From Glomus cerebriforme (taxonomy: Eukaryota > Glomeromycota > Glomeromycetes > Glomerales > Glomeraceae): a stretch of 64,000 bases of DNA. Shown here in pieces: positions 36,452-48,291 of this stretch. The translations under genes were made by a program, and so were the position numbers. Below the pieces are notes generated by a model. The model saw nothing but the letters and a program-made list of their open reading frames with translations, was not told where the DNA came from and ran no database searches. How positions within the stretch are numbered: the first letter of the stretch is position 1; each line of letters begins with the position of its first letter. The stretch spans positions 75,846-139,845 of the forward strand of contig QKYT01000186.1 of the NCBI GenBank assembly GCA_003550305.1, in the 5' to 3' direction.

Positions 36452-37924
36452 TATTGCTATGCCTTGCTCCAGTAAAATAAATAATTTATTTAAATTATAT
36501 ATTATTAAAATAGAATTTATTTTATAATTAAAGATCGAGAGATTTTGCCTCATTAATTTAATCATGTGATCGTTAGTTGCGCAACTATATTCTACGCAAA
36601 TCACGTTCTGCTTTTTTGATCAGATTACAATGATTATAAGCAAAAAAAGTCATTATATTATTTTTGTTATTAATGACATGTTACTAATTACCTTTAAAGA
36701 ATATTTTGCAAATTCAATACAAGGAAAGTTATGTTCATTATATTCGTATATAATTCTCGGATTTTTTAGTTATTCCGCTTTAACGAAACTTATATCTCAA
36801 AATTATTACGGATGCGGAAATCCGGGAAATCCGCTATATTGAAAAGAATTTGTTATATCCACGTAATTCAAAATTTCTATATCGAATGTCCGACGATAAA
36901 TATTTTTAAATTTCCTAATTTATTGAAGGACATAACTAAATCAATTCCGAGATAAATATCCAGCATTTTTTTTTTATTAGATCGGCAAAAGCACACAAAA
37001 TATTTGGTACATGCTATCTTTTTTGTTGTTAATCCAATTTATTTCATACATCAATGGTCAAATTTCAAATATTTACAAAAATTTTTGTCCATAATCTCAG
37101 ATTAAAAAAGAACAAAGAAAATTCTTTTTTCAGATTTTTTTTTTAATGTCCAGTTTGATTTTTTTTCCTGATCAAAAATAATTACGTATTTATTTCCAAA
37201 AAAAAAACGGTTACAGGTTCTGTTCTCTAAAAAGTTTATTGGTACTCTACCAATTGATACCATGTTGTTACACAATCTCAACTTTTGACACTATTCTTAA
37301 ATGTTAAAGATTTACTTAATTTTCTTACTATTTTCTTACAATAAATTAGGTATATATGTTACCTTAAGTTAGAACGTATCGCGCGTGGCGAAATTCATCA
37401 TCATAGTATCAAAAAATTTCAAGTCTAAATCCGGTAGATTTATTTATTTATTTTTTATTTTATTTTATTTTTTTTTTTAGAGATGTTCAACAATTAAATT
37501 TTAGTTTGTTGTACAAATCAGTGTTAAATTAGATGTCTTTGGTTCCTTATTAATTATGCCAATTACACAACACTGACAATATAAAAAATATTTTGTTTTT
37601 TTGGAACTTTTTCTTTCAACTAATTTTTTTGTTTCGCTTTTGTTATCCGAAAAGAAATATTCATTAGTTATATAACATTAATATCGCATATATATATGGT
37701 TTTAATATTGTCTTTTTAATAATAAAACAAAATTATTTTTCTTTTCTTTTTTTTTTTAACGACTGACTATATGTTGGCACTTTTGTTTTTTAAAAAAAAA
37801 AGTATAATCAAATTAACGATAATTTAATAACGAAAAAGTACTGTGTACATAACTTTTCCACTCTTTTTTTGCTAGCCAAAAAAAAATCTAATTAATAATA
37901 TAATTAATAATAATATATAATAGT
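36452..37924. other. Intergenic between BRO1 and RGS genes
   Basis: About 1.5 kb with long T runs (37440-37480, 37740-37760) and no supported exon. Small frames here have no domain signal. Confidence 0.5.
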
Positions 37925-39477
37925 ATGGAAGGATATGATAAAAATGAAGCATTTTTATTATCAAAACACTCATCGAATGCTTCCTTACCAGTACCAAAAC
38001 TAGCTTTTGGTGCGGGAAATAACCAAAAGCATCGTAATAATACTTTTCAGGAATTTTCACCTACATCATCATCACAACAGCATAAAGATCAGTTTTCACG
38101 TTTACAAAGATCATCAAAAGAAATAATATTAGAAGAGTATACCGAAGAAAAACTTAATGGAACAGGAACGGGAGCAGAGGAAAAAGATTTTCATCATAAA
38201 ACGTCAAGTTTTATGTCTGATAATGTAATAATGTCTGATGGATCACTTTTTCCTTCATTAGATAAAGTATTAATGAATAAATCGGGTTCACCATTATCGC
38301 AGTATAATTTTTATGCTTATCTGAGACATGTATGGCATGGAGAAGAAAATCTAAATTTTTGGTTAGATGTTGTTACTCACGAAAATCTTTTTGAATCATG
38401 GCGTGAATATCAGAATTATATAAAAAAGGCAAGAGAGAGAAGACAAAGTGAAAGTGCTACCAGTAGAAGAGGAAAAGATAACGAAGGTGGTGATACAGGA
38501 GTTGAAGGAGATGATGAGGATGAAGGAGACTATGAGGAAGAAGTTGTTAATTGGGGACCTTCTCATGATTATAACGATAGTAATTCAAGTACTGAAGGTA
38601 CAGTCACACCTTCGGTTGCACCCTCAACAATAGATTCAAAAAATCCTGTAGTTAAAAATAATCATCATTTTTCTTCTTCAAATAGATTTGCAGGAGCATT
38701 TTATGATGATGGTGGTAATGGTAAAAATAATTATGAAATTACAGTGAGTTCAGAAGATCGTGTATCATTGGATTATAAACAACCTGAAATTGTAAAAAGA
38801 GTTAACGAAGAAGATTTAGCAAAATCTTCTCTGAACATTTACAAAAAGTATGGTCATATGAATATATTACCGGAGGAAAATCGTATAACAATGCAGGATT
38901 TAATTGAACGTCAAGGAAGGTTTAATCCTGTAGTATTTTCATCAGCAAAATCTTATGTTTATCATATTATGAATGTAATATATTTTCCAAAATTCATTCA
39001 ATCCGCTATTGATATGAATTTAACTCATATACATGCCATAATTGCTTTACCTTTGGGAATATTAGCTTTAACATTTGGTCTCGCTTTAGAATTATATTAC
39101 ATTTTTATGGGATATGAAAATAGATTATTAAGACTTTGGGGGTTTCTTCCTATATGGTTAGGTTGGATCTTACTACAAACTGCTGCTACTCGTTTCCTCC
39201 CTCCACTGATCTTATTCGGTGTAAGGTACGTAATAAATTAAGTTATTCTGGTTGGTGCAATTTTTGTTAAATTCCTTTTTTAATGTATTCCTTTTTTTTA
39301 TTTTAACTTAGCGAGCACAAATTATTTCGATTCCATAAAATCAAAGAACGTTCAATTTTATATCAACATAGAAAACGTGCTTTGACTTTTATGATGTGGA
39401 ATACTTTAGCTGCTATAATAACTGTTGGTATTTTAATTGCGATACCTCCTATCGCTCTTTATGATGCCAGACGTTAA
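37925..39477 (+). CDS. RGS-domain membrane protein, Rax1-like
   Basis: Two exons, 37925-39225 and 39312-39477 (Ser codon split AG|C), 488 aa. The first RGS half lies at about residues 110-170: SLDKVLMNKSGSPLSQYNFY, AYLRHVWHGEENLNFWLDV, SWREYQNYIKKA. An acidic, Ser/Asn-rich insertion of about 125 residues (RRGKDNEGGD..., DDEDEGDYEEE) interrupts the domain. The second RGS half follows (EEDLAKSSLNIYKKYGHMNI, FNPVVFSSAKSYVYHIMNVI). Three hydrophobic segments at about 372-393, 405-432 and 461-484 end the protein. This architecture (split RGS plus C-terminal membrane spans) matches yeast Rax1, a bud-site/polarity landmark protein. Whether it has GTPase-activating function is not evident, since many Rax1-type RGS domains are divergent. 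Confidence 0.85.
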
Positions 39478-39946
39478 TTTACTTACTAAAATAAGTTTTT
39501 AATTTTCTTTTTTTTTTTTTCTTAATATGGACTTTTTTCCTTTATATATTTTGAATAATTTTTCTTTCGTATACTAGTTTTTTTATATATATATGTGAAG
39601 TTGGAAAGAAGAATAATTTTTTTTTTCTTACTTGAAGAGTGATCCTCTTCAAGTTGTATAATTAATCACAGTTGTATTATTACGTCTCAAATGTATTTCT
39701 TTTCTTTTATTTTCGTTGATAGAATGTAAATCTTCAAACATTGTATTTGTTTCAATAAAATGCAAAAAAAACTGGTTCAATAGAATTTTTAAATATATAT
39801 ATAATACTATTATATAATTTATACAGTTTATTAACTAAACACATAAAATATCAAGAAAAAAGGAATAAAATTGCATGTAAAATATTATAATTGAATGGAG
39901 TTGTATATAAATTTAAATATCTACAGTATCTCAAATTCTTATATAA

Positions 39947-41799
39947 TTAAAATATTTTATTACTATACAAATCATTAATCAACCTTTCTTCATTGGTAAC
40001 TTCTTCGTTCTCATTCTGAACTTGTTCAATTTTCTTCTTTTCCCCCTCCTCTTCTTGATCAGAATTAAATTTAAAGCTACAATTGTTACTACACAAATCT
40101 TTAATCAAATTTTTTTCGTTAATAACTTCTTCGTTCTCATTTGGCCAAGTATTATTTACGAGTACATTGTCTGACGGGGACATATATTTCTGAATTAACT
40201 TGGAGTTGCTTCCATTTTGGACTTGTTCAATTTCCTCCTTTTCACTTTTCTCTTGTTTTTCTTGATCAACGGTAAATTCAAAACAATAAATCCAACCTCG
40301 TGTACAACCAGCAACAACTCTTTCATCATCAATATCTAATATATTAAATACAGCAGTATCAGACATTTTTATCTTATTAAATTCATGAATTCCATTTCCT
40401 ATAATTACATTTTCTGCATTAACTTTTGGATAAATTAATAAATGACCTTGTGGTGGAAACGATACTAGTGATCCAATCACACCGTGATTATATTTTGAGT
40501 CTATTCCTGCACAAAATACTCTATCTGGTACGTTATTATTTTGATAAATCATTATTGGATCTCTTGAATAAATTTTTCTTATCTTCTCATCTTCTCCTTC
40601 CCCTTTACTGAAAGAAGAAGGAGGCAAATCTTCCCATCTTATATGAGACATCGCTCCGGATGGTGCAATACATAAAATGTCACGTCCGTCCACATTATTA
40701 TCAAACGCACATATATTGATAGATGTTCTTGATAGAATATATTGATGAAGTAATTCATTTGTTGTAATATTAAATATATCAATAGCTCCATTTGATGAAA
40801 CAGACATAGCAGTATTTCCACCAAGTAGGCGAACACCTGCAACCTGTTTCGCAAATATATATTTTTTTTAATAATAAAGAAAAATATTGTAATAATAATA
40901 AAAAAAAAAAATCAATAAACATAAAGCTCACCCTATTTGTATGAACATGAAATAATGCTACCTTTCTACCATCCTCCCATAATAGTACATGTATTATTCC
41001 TTTAAAAGTTCCTAATATAATATATTCATCATTCATATCCATACATTGAGTTCCTATCCACTGATCTTCTGTAAATCTTCCAAGAGTCTCTCCCGTCGAT
41101 AAAGAAAACAATTCACATCCGAAGTCACTTTATTCCATCATCATAAAGTTAATGATAGTTAGCTTTTATTATTTTTTTTTAAAAAAAAAAAAATAAATAA
41201 ATAAAATCATTCTTTTAACAACTTGAAAATTATACCATACCCATAATAAGATCCACAAGCAATCACATCCTTATGTATGATAAAATCAACACAAATAATA
41301 TCAGCTCCAACGTCAATTGTTTTTTCAAGTTGACCAGTTTTAATATTCCATACTCCAAGAGAATTGTCATTTGATCCTGTAACTAAAATATTTCCTCTCA
41401 ATTTTAGTGCTATAACTTTAGTATCATGAGCTTTAAAACTGATTACATTTGTTGCGGTTCCTTTTTGCCAATTCACTTGAAGTCTGTAAAACTTTTCCCA
41501 ACTATTTAATGTTGAACTAGTTCTTGGTGGCAAAGGACCAGGTTCAAATAATCGTGAACTATAACATTGCCATAATGTTTCGTCTAGTGATAAATTATAC
41601 CATTTTTTAGATACCTATACGAAAAAAAATGATATAATTATTATATAAAGTGATCGCGAGAAAAAAAAATTGATGTTAAATTTACCACTCGACAAAGACA
41701 AATAGTTGCTACTGATAATTCCGCAAATATTTTTAACCAAATTTCGTCCGGTAATAAGTCAAATGGACTTATAGTACTTGAAGATTCTTCGCTAGTCAT
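39947..41799 (-). CDS. F-box / WD40-repeat protein
   Basis: Substrate receptor for an SCF-type ubiquitin ligase by domain logic. Four exons: 41799-41686, 41614-41241, 41127-40932 and 40843-39947; 526 aa. The F-box is at about residues 12-50 (FDLLPDEIWLKIFAELSVATICLCRVVSKKWYNLS, hydrophobic pattern intact and split by intron 1). WD40-type blades follow: VISFKAHDTKVIALKLRGNI with LVTGSNDNSLGVWNIKTGQL, then GCELFSLSTGETLGRF, IILGTFKGIIHVLLWEDGRK, and AMSVSSNGAIDIFNITTNEL. The C-terminal ~110 residues are Glu/Asn/Lys-rich and internally duplicated. NENEEVINEKNLIKDLCSN recurs 42 residues later as NENEEVTNEERLINDLYSN, and IEQVQN also occurs twice. This tail looks recently expanded and disordered. 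Confidence 0.86.
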
Positions 41800-42454
41800 T
41801 TAAATTTTAATATTAAAAAAATATGATTTTAAAAATTTTAACCAGTGAAAGATTTTATTACTGTAAATCTAACTAACCCAGTCTAACCCTTATCAGTTAT
41901 TGTATTACCACTTTAAACAAATAATTTGATCTCGTGTTTAAAAATAAAATTTTATTAGCTATTTGATCATTATGATCTGTTATTTAAATTATTTAAATTA
42001 TCAAGTATTGTCTTTGGATGAAATTAGAAATAAACTAAATGATTATTTCTTGAATTAATAAAATAAATGCATATCATATTGACGAATTAGGAATGCATTT
42101 TTTTTTTAATTCTTTGTCTAATAGATTTGAGTAAAATCAATTTTGTAATTTCCACTATCTGATCCATAATACCATCTTTAAATGTTCATTTACATTTAGG
42201 TAAAGTTTGATTTTGGAAAGTTGAATAAATTTTGAAAGCAAAGTATCATCCGTCCATAGTTGTTCTTTTGAAATAAAATTCCTGTTTTCCAAGTTTAGCC
42301 TATAATAAAGAAATAAAAAATGGCGTTGTAGCAAAATTAAAAAAAAAACTTGATGGTGGAGGTAGTAGAGAGATCCATAGCATATTATCGGAGAACGAAT
42401 ATTAATAAAGAAAAAAGGTTAAGAAAACTTTGGAATAATCAAGGAGAATTACTC
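41800..42454. other. Intergenic between F-box/WD40 and zinc-finger genes
   Basis: AT-rich promoter side of the F-box gene and 3' side of the next minus-strand gene. Nothing recognisable. Confidence 0.5.
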
Positions 42455-43174
42455 CTATGATTTTGAATGATGGATTTGATTAATTTGTTCTTGATAAATT
42501 AATTCTTCACCACAATATCTACCAAGTGATTGACATTTTTCGCAGAGTTCACGTTTATGACCCTCTAACATTTTTTCAGTATGTGACTCTCTCTTAAATT
42601 GAGCAAACTTTTCTTTATAAAAACTATAAATTAATCCTTGCATAACTCTTTCTTTTAGAAAATCATCTAATAATTCTTCCTGATCAAATTTAGCAATCTC
42701 ATTACATTTTAAACAGAGATGGCGATATTTTTTTACTATTTCTATTTGGTCGCTGTTTACTTTTAAATCAGCACTACATAATGAAGAAGAAAATTTATGC
42801 CCGCACTGGCAAGACAAGTGCCAGTAAAATTTAATGTCCCGTTTACTTCTATTTCTTTTTGCCGCTAAGATTTCGATAAAATTTATGTTTTCAATTTTGT
42901 GTGAGAAGTTTATATGGATTAAGAATTCCAGAAAAGAATTAAATCCTATTCCGCATTTACAAAGAAATTTATAGTAAATTCTTTTTTTTCCTTTTTGAAA
43001 TGTCGCTCCTTTATTTTCGGTTTTTTTTTCAATGTTAGAATTATTTTGCTTTTTCTTTTCTTGAAGAAGAAGAGGAGTAGTTACTAATTTTCTTTGCTGA
43101 AGAAATCTTTTTTGTCTCATCAGAAGAAAGAGGGCGGGAAATCTGAATTTAACGTTAAACATATTTAAAAGCAA
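42455..43174 (-). CDS. Cysteine-rich, zinc-finger-like (3CxxC-type?) protein
   Basis: Single uninterrupted frame of 239 aa. The N-terminal 60 residues are basic and hydrophobic. Then paired cysteines occur: FLCKCGIGFNSFLEFLIH, LSCQCGHKFSSSLCSADL, HLCLKCNEIAKFDQEELLDD, and LCEKCQSLGRYC near the end. The spacing (Cys-x-Cys-Gly with aromatic and Ser, a later CxxC, then CxxC...C) resembles the zf-3CxxC family, where several CxxC pairs bind zinc. The assignment is from pattern only. Two possible starts (ATG at 43174 or 43160) are close together. The protein is rich in Lys and Glu and has no signal peptide. It sits at the border of the gene-poor accessory region. Confidence 0.6.
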   Translation of the reverse strand: MLLNMFNVKFRFPALFLLMRQKRFLQQRKLVTTPLLLQEKKKQNNSNIEKKTENKGATFQKGKKRIYYKFLCKCGIGFNSFLEFLIHINFSHKIENINFIEILAAKRNRSKRDIKFYWHLSCQCGHKFSSSLCSADLKVNSDQIEIVKKYRHLCLKCNEIAKFDQEELLDDFLKERVMQGLIYSFYKEKFAQFKRESHTEKMLEGHKRELCEKCQSLGRYCGEELIYQEQINQIHHSKS

Positions 43175-43669
43175 TGGGTGGCTTTAAAAATTACTATATG
43201 ATTACAATGAAAATTAATTCGAAGGAATTAGAAAGACAAAAGTCTTCCATTGTTAATGAATTTAAACTCGTATGACCTTAAATATTTTGCAAAGAAAGGT
43301 GCAATTTATACTTTTTTAGCAAATGATCCGATTTTATAATCTATTGGATGTCTAGCTATTTATATTATTTAAAATTTATAAACTCTAATAAAGTTACACT
43401 GAATTCATCTAAAATAAGAAAACGAATTCGCAAGATTCTATTCATTTTTTTTTTATAAATCACGTACAAAAACATGCAGCCATATCCAAAATATTAAAAA
43501 TTATTTTCCTACTATTAATTTATTATTCAATTGCATATTTTATTTAAGTAAAGATTAAAGTTAACCTTGAGGATTAATATTAAAGTTCAGTAAAATCAAT
43601 TATCGAAAAATCTATAAATAAAGATTAAAAATATTAAATCATATTAAAACATAATGGATAATAAATAAT
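43175..43669. other. Spacer containing remnant of the kinase 3' exon
   Basis: At 43611-43580 (minus) lies a stretch matching exon 3 of the sister kinase at 51187-52745, including the TTTATAG acceptor, but with an indel that brings an early stop. The rest is AT-rich. Confidence 0.6.
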
Positions 43670-45156
43670 TTAATTATCTGAATATTCTGCATTTTTTGGT
43701 TGGGGTAAATTATTAAAATTCAATAATCTACTTGTATAAATAGCTTGAGAATGTGTAGTATATGTAAGTTCAGCATTATCTGATGATATTGTAAAAGATG
43801 ATTGCTTTTTATTAAATTCATCTGCTGCTTCAATTTGTTTATTAATTTCACTATCCTTTTTATTTTGTGATATTTTTTTATACCATTGATAGAATGTTTC
43901 ACATAAATATTTTGCAGTTGGTCTTTTTAATGGATCTGCATCTACGCATTGTTTAGCTAAATCTTCTATTAACTGAGGGACTTTAGTATTAAAACTTGGT
44001 CTAAATCCTTGACAGATTTTTATTGCTAAAAATTCATCATGAGACATATCATAATAAGGAGGTAATCCATTAAATACTTCATATATAATAATTCCCAAAC
44101 TATAAACATCACTTTCTTGTGTATATTTTTTTCCTCTTAAAACTTCAGGAGCTACATATGGCAATACTCCATATACCTTCTTATCATGTTTTTCATTTGC
44201 TGGTTTACATAATCCTAAATCAGTAATATTATAATTAGTCTTACCGGTATGAAAAGTATTTAATATATTACCACTATGAAAATCCCGATGAGTTAATCCC
44301 TCTTTATGAATATCACTAAGACCCTCTGCAATATCACTTATAATATCAAGTTTCTCCTTCCATCTCATTGTATTAAAATCTTTATTTAATGTTTGTCTTA
44401 AATTACCATTTTCTGCATATTTCATTACCATCATAAAATCATTTGTTTTAGGATCTTTAGTAATACCATAAAATTGAATAATGTTAAATGAATTATTCAT
44501 TTTCAAGTGTAAATTAATCTAATAATAGTAATAAAAATTAGTTTTCATTTAAGATAATTGATTAAAATTATGCATTAAAATATTACCTCGTTTAAAAATT
44601 CTAATGTTATGTCTTTTGAATTATTTAAACTTTTTAATGCAACAGTCATATCACTCTTTCTATGCCATTGATTAGTTATATAATCCCAATAATCAATTAT
44701 TCCTTCCTTCAAAATTGCTTTATATATTGTTCCAAAACCTCCCTTTGTAATATATTCAATATTTTTAAATCGATTGTATTCAATCCATTCTAATTTTTTA
44801 GATCTATTTTCTGCATTAAGCTGAGATTTTTGGATTAGTTTATCAACATCAGAATTTCCACTCGTCCAATTCTTGAAATTTTGTTGAAAATGTTTAGCGT
44901 TACATGACTGACACCAAAAATCATTAGAATATATATTTCCTCCAGTATTCGGTTGTTTGCATTCTTTACATAAACCATACTTTTTATAACGTGCTTTTAA
45001 TTCTTCATTTGATATTAGTTTATCAATTAACAAATTTTGTTCTTTAGTTAAATTTAGAGGATTAAAACCTTTTATTTGTTTAAATACATTTTTCTTGAGA
45101 TATTTCTGCTTAGGTTTGCGTTTATTACAACGAAAGAAGTTTTTTATGAAATTCAT
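43670..45156 (-). CDS. TKL-like protein kinase, glomeromycotan type (copy 1)
   Basis: Two exons, 45156-44587 and 44518-43670, 472 aa. N-terminus: basic segment, a helix (LTKEQNLLIDKLISNEEL), then a putative zinc-binding module CKECKQP...WCQSC (residues about 68-90). The kinase domain runs from about residue 130: glycine loop KGGFGTIYKA, VALKSL lysine, catalytic loop HRDFHSGNIL (Arg-Asp present, no Lys at +2), DLG in place of DFG (ITDLGLCKPA), then VAPEVLRGKKYTQESDVYSLG and RP near the end. The C-tail includes SSFTISSDNAELTYTTH and AIYTSRLLNF. In the sister gene the next bases are a splice donor; here the donor GT is AT (43677), so translation runs two codons further to a stop. The protein is nearly identical in layout to copy 2 and probably active. 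Substrate unknown. Confidence 0.88.
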
Positions 45157-47775
45157 AACGTTAACAAAGTTAGGACAGGAGAGCTAACTCAAGTTTTTTA
45201 ATATATACTGATTAGAAAAATTTAAAGGTGGAATATTTAAAAAATAAAAATGTGAATTGACAAAAAATATTTTAATTTATATTTGTGGAAAATTCTTCTT
45301 TTTCTTTTGTGTAGTTATTGTTAACTGTACGGCATAAGTTTTCTTGTCTATTTTTACATGGCCAAGAAACAGTGTCGGGGACTATCGGGATGGCATAATC
45401 CAAAAAAGGAAAGAATCGCACATTAAATTTAAAATAGTTTTATTGTGGCGAACTTTATTTCGATATATCCTATAAAAAACTTTTCCTTGTTTGGTTTTTC
45501 GTTCGGAAAGTCGACTCCATTCATTGTGATGTTACATATTCATTACGATTATCAAACAATCAAAAATTCTGTATTTCTATTATCACATCTTGTAGCAAAA
45601 TAACAAATATTGTATGAACGTTTGGAATCATACCGAACAATATTAGAACATTGTTAAATGCTATTTAAATGCTCTTTTTCATCCTTTGTAATGCATACGG
45701 TTGCATACTTCCCACATAATTTTGTGCCGTTGATTGTTCGAAGTTCACTATTGAAACTTCAAATTTCATTTCAAATTCTTCTCATTTTTTATTGTCTTTT
45801 AACCATTTATATCTTTATTAATATAGTATTGTAAGAATAATACATAAAGAAAATTCGGATGCAAAATTATATTTAGCAATTTGTTTATGATGGATAAGAA
45901 TATAAAAAGATGATAAAAAAGATTAGATTGATTTATAAAATCTGAACAAAGTAAATAAATACCTTGTCATCCAAAATAAAAATGAATTTTAAAAAGTTTT
46001 TTTTATAATTAGCTAAATTAAATTGTGTTTCTAATTTAATCATTATATTTTTAACAATTTTATTTAAAGAATCTTGTCATTTTTGTTATTACTATAATTC
46101 ATCACATTTTTCCTATCTAGTTGTTTATATTTCTTTGCTGGATCATTTCCAAGATTATATTTTATCCATTCATTCACTTAGCAAATAAGGAACCTGAAAA
46201 AAATGGAAATGGAAAATTGGTTACGCAGTTAAATTTAATATTTAATATTAGTTTAAAAAAAATCTATATATTATGGTTTGAATTGAATCAGATTTTTTTT
46301 TCTTTATACATTGTATCATTTGTATGTACATCTTTTATTATGTAGTTATGGAGAATTTAATGTAACGAAAATTTCCTCTTAAACAACTTCATATATAGTA
46401 TATAATATTCAATTTAAATTAGAAGTTAGATCCGATATTCGACCTTCGGTTTAAATCCGATTTCCTTCGATTCGGATTTATATCCGAATATAATAAATCC
46501 GGTTTCAACCGCACTATTTATCACATTCGAAGGAAAATCCGAAGGAATCGGATAAATTATATGTTTTAAATTTGAATTCAACCATTAACTTGAATTTATT
46601 TTGTTTATGGCAAATAAATAACGTTTCGAAAGCTCCAACTTGATTCACCTTCTATTATTTTTTTTATTCCTCAAACAAATTTCCACATTTTCTTCAATAA
46701 TTCTCGTTGCACTTAAAATGAGATAGAACGTGAAAATGATTTGAATTAAGTTTTATCTTTTTTTTTTGAATTATAACTTTTAATAATACTAAAAAGAGAA
46801 AAAGAAAAGCGACTATAATTTTTAATAAACAACTACCACGGTATCTAAGACATTAATATAGTTAATGTCTTCTCCTATTATAAAGTACTTTTTATTTTAT
46901 AAAGAAAAAATTGAAAATATTATTCTGCTGCAAAGCATCCCTTAGCTACTAACCTGAATATCTTAATAGCTTTCTTTAACTTGAACAAAACTTATCACCT
47001 TTATGTGATGTTCAGGAGACGATAATCCAAAGTGCAGCTAGGCATTTGAAATTGATAGTGAAAATTACAGTATTAAAAGATAACTAGAAAACGTACAACC
47101 AATAACTTTAAACGTTTAAACGAAATCGAAGTGCTAGAAGAACTCCGCCTTAGACGAGCCTTAATTTTGGATGAGGCTCCTGAATCATATATAAGCCATT
47201 AGCGATAAAACGATACGACGAAGTTCAACGAAGCATCAAAAAAAAAAAAGTTTAGGGCCATGATATAATAAGGTGATATGACGCTACCTTTCTTTTATCA
47301 GTTATTGTTCCCCCCAAAAAAAAGAATATAAATAAGAGTATGATCCTTTCAGATACGCAGCATCTTAATTTGGATTATTCATATAATTATTTAGGTGGCA
47401 GATCCATAAAGGTCATAAATAAAGATGGTTTTTTATGAAATCTAATAAATTATTTATATTAAAATTAAAATGGTTTATAAATAACTTTATAATAAAGATT
47501 GAATAAAAATTTAAAATAACTTTGTTAAATCTTTCCAATCCCCACTACGAGTTCAAATCCAATTTATATCTTTTTAACAAAATTATATAATACCCGAAAA
47601 ATTTACAAACATCGCGTTAAATAATGGATTTAATTTGCGTACTTTATGCATGTGATTTAATACATCAGTTTACACCCATGTGTAAATCTTTCTGATTTGA
47701 AAATTTGAAAGTTACATTAAATTCTGTACACAAAACTTTAAAATGAATAAGCTCATAACCTAACTTTATAACGTT
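45157..47775. other. Gene-poor stretch
   Basis: About 2.6 kb, AT-rich, with an inverted repeat of TCCGA/TCGGA words at 46455-46553 (listed separately). A 74-codon frame at 46121-46345 has no support. No gene recognised. Confidence 0.5.
46455..46553. repeat. Inverted repeat with ATCCGAWTTCCTTCG ends
   Basis: The left arm reads ATCCGATTTCCTTCG then ATTCGGATTT (itself a small hairpin). The right arm is AAAATCCGAAGGAATCGGAT, close to its reverse complement. The 99-bp unit has no coding potential. Likely a small foldback/MITE-like element. Confidence 0.45.
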
Positions 47776-48291
47776 ATGGATTCCATAAAAAACCTCTTTC
47801 GTTATAATAAACATCAAATTGAGCAAAAATATCACAGTGACGATATATTTGAACAAATAAAAGATTTTACATATTGGAATCTAACTTAAGAACAAAATTT
47901 GTTAATCGATCAAATGAAGAATTAAAAGTACGTTATAAAAAGTATGGTTTATGTAAAGAATGCAAACAACCTTATACTGATGATAATTGGTGTCAATCAT
48001 GTAACGCTAGCGGAAATTTTGATGTCGATAAATTAATCCAAGAATCTCAGCTTAACAGTTAATGCACAAAATGCAGATGAAAAAATAGAATGGATTGAAT
48101 ATGATAAATTTGAAAAGATTAATTATATTATGAAAGGAGGTTTTGGAAAAGTATATAAAGCATTTTGGAAGGACGGACCGATAGAATATTGGGATTATGA
48201 AACTAATCAATGGAATAGAAGTAAATATCTTAAGAGTGTTGCATTAAAAAGTTTAAATTCAAAAGATACATCATTGGAATTTTTAAATGAG
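47776..48291 (+). pseudogene. Exon-1-only kinase pseudogene
   Basis: Homologous to exon 1 of the two kinases (43670-45156 and 51187-52745) but on the opposite strand. It keeps a start (ATG at 47776), the helix region, the CKECKQP...WCQSC module, the EWIEYDKFEKI linker, the glycine loop GGFGKVYKA and the VALKSL lysine. It is broken by an in-frame stop (TAA at about 47888), a frameshift near 47910 and a 4-nt insertion near 48057. The region between the Cys module and the linker is partly deleted. It ends at the exon 1 donor (GAG|GTAAGA at 48292). The second exon with the catalytic loop is absent, so no kinase can be made. Confidence 0.85.

Noticed and set aside
36630..36842. 70-codon plus-strand frame between BRO1 and RGS genes
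   Set aside because: No recognisable domain and no conserved-looking pattern; treated as intergenic.
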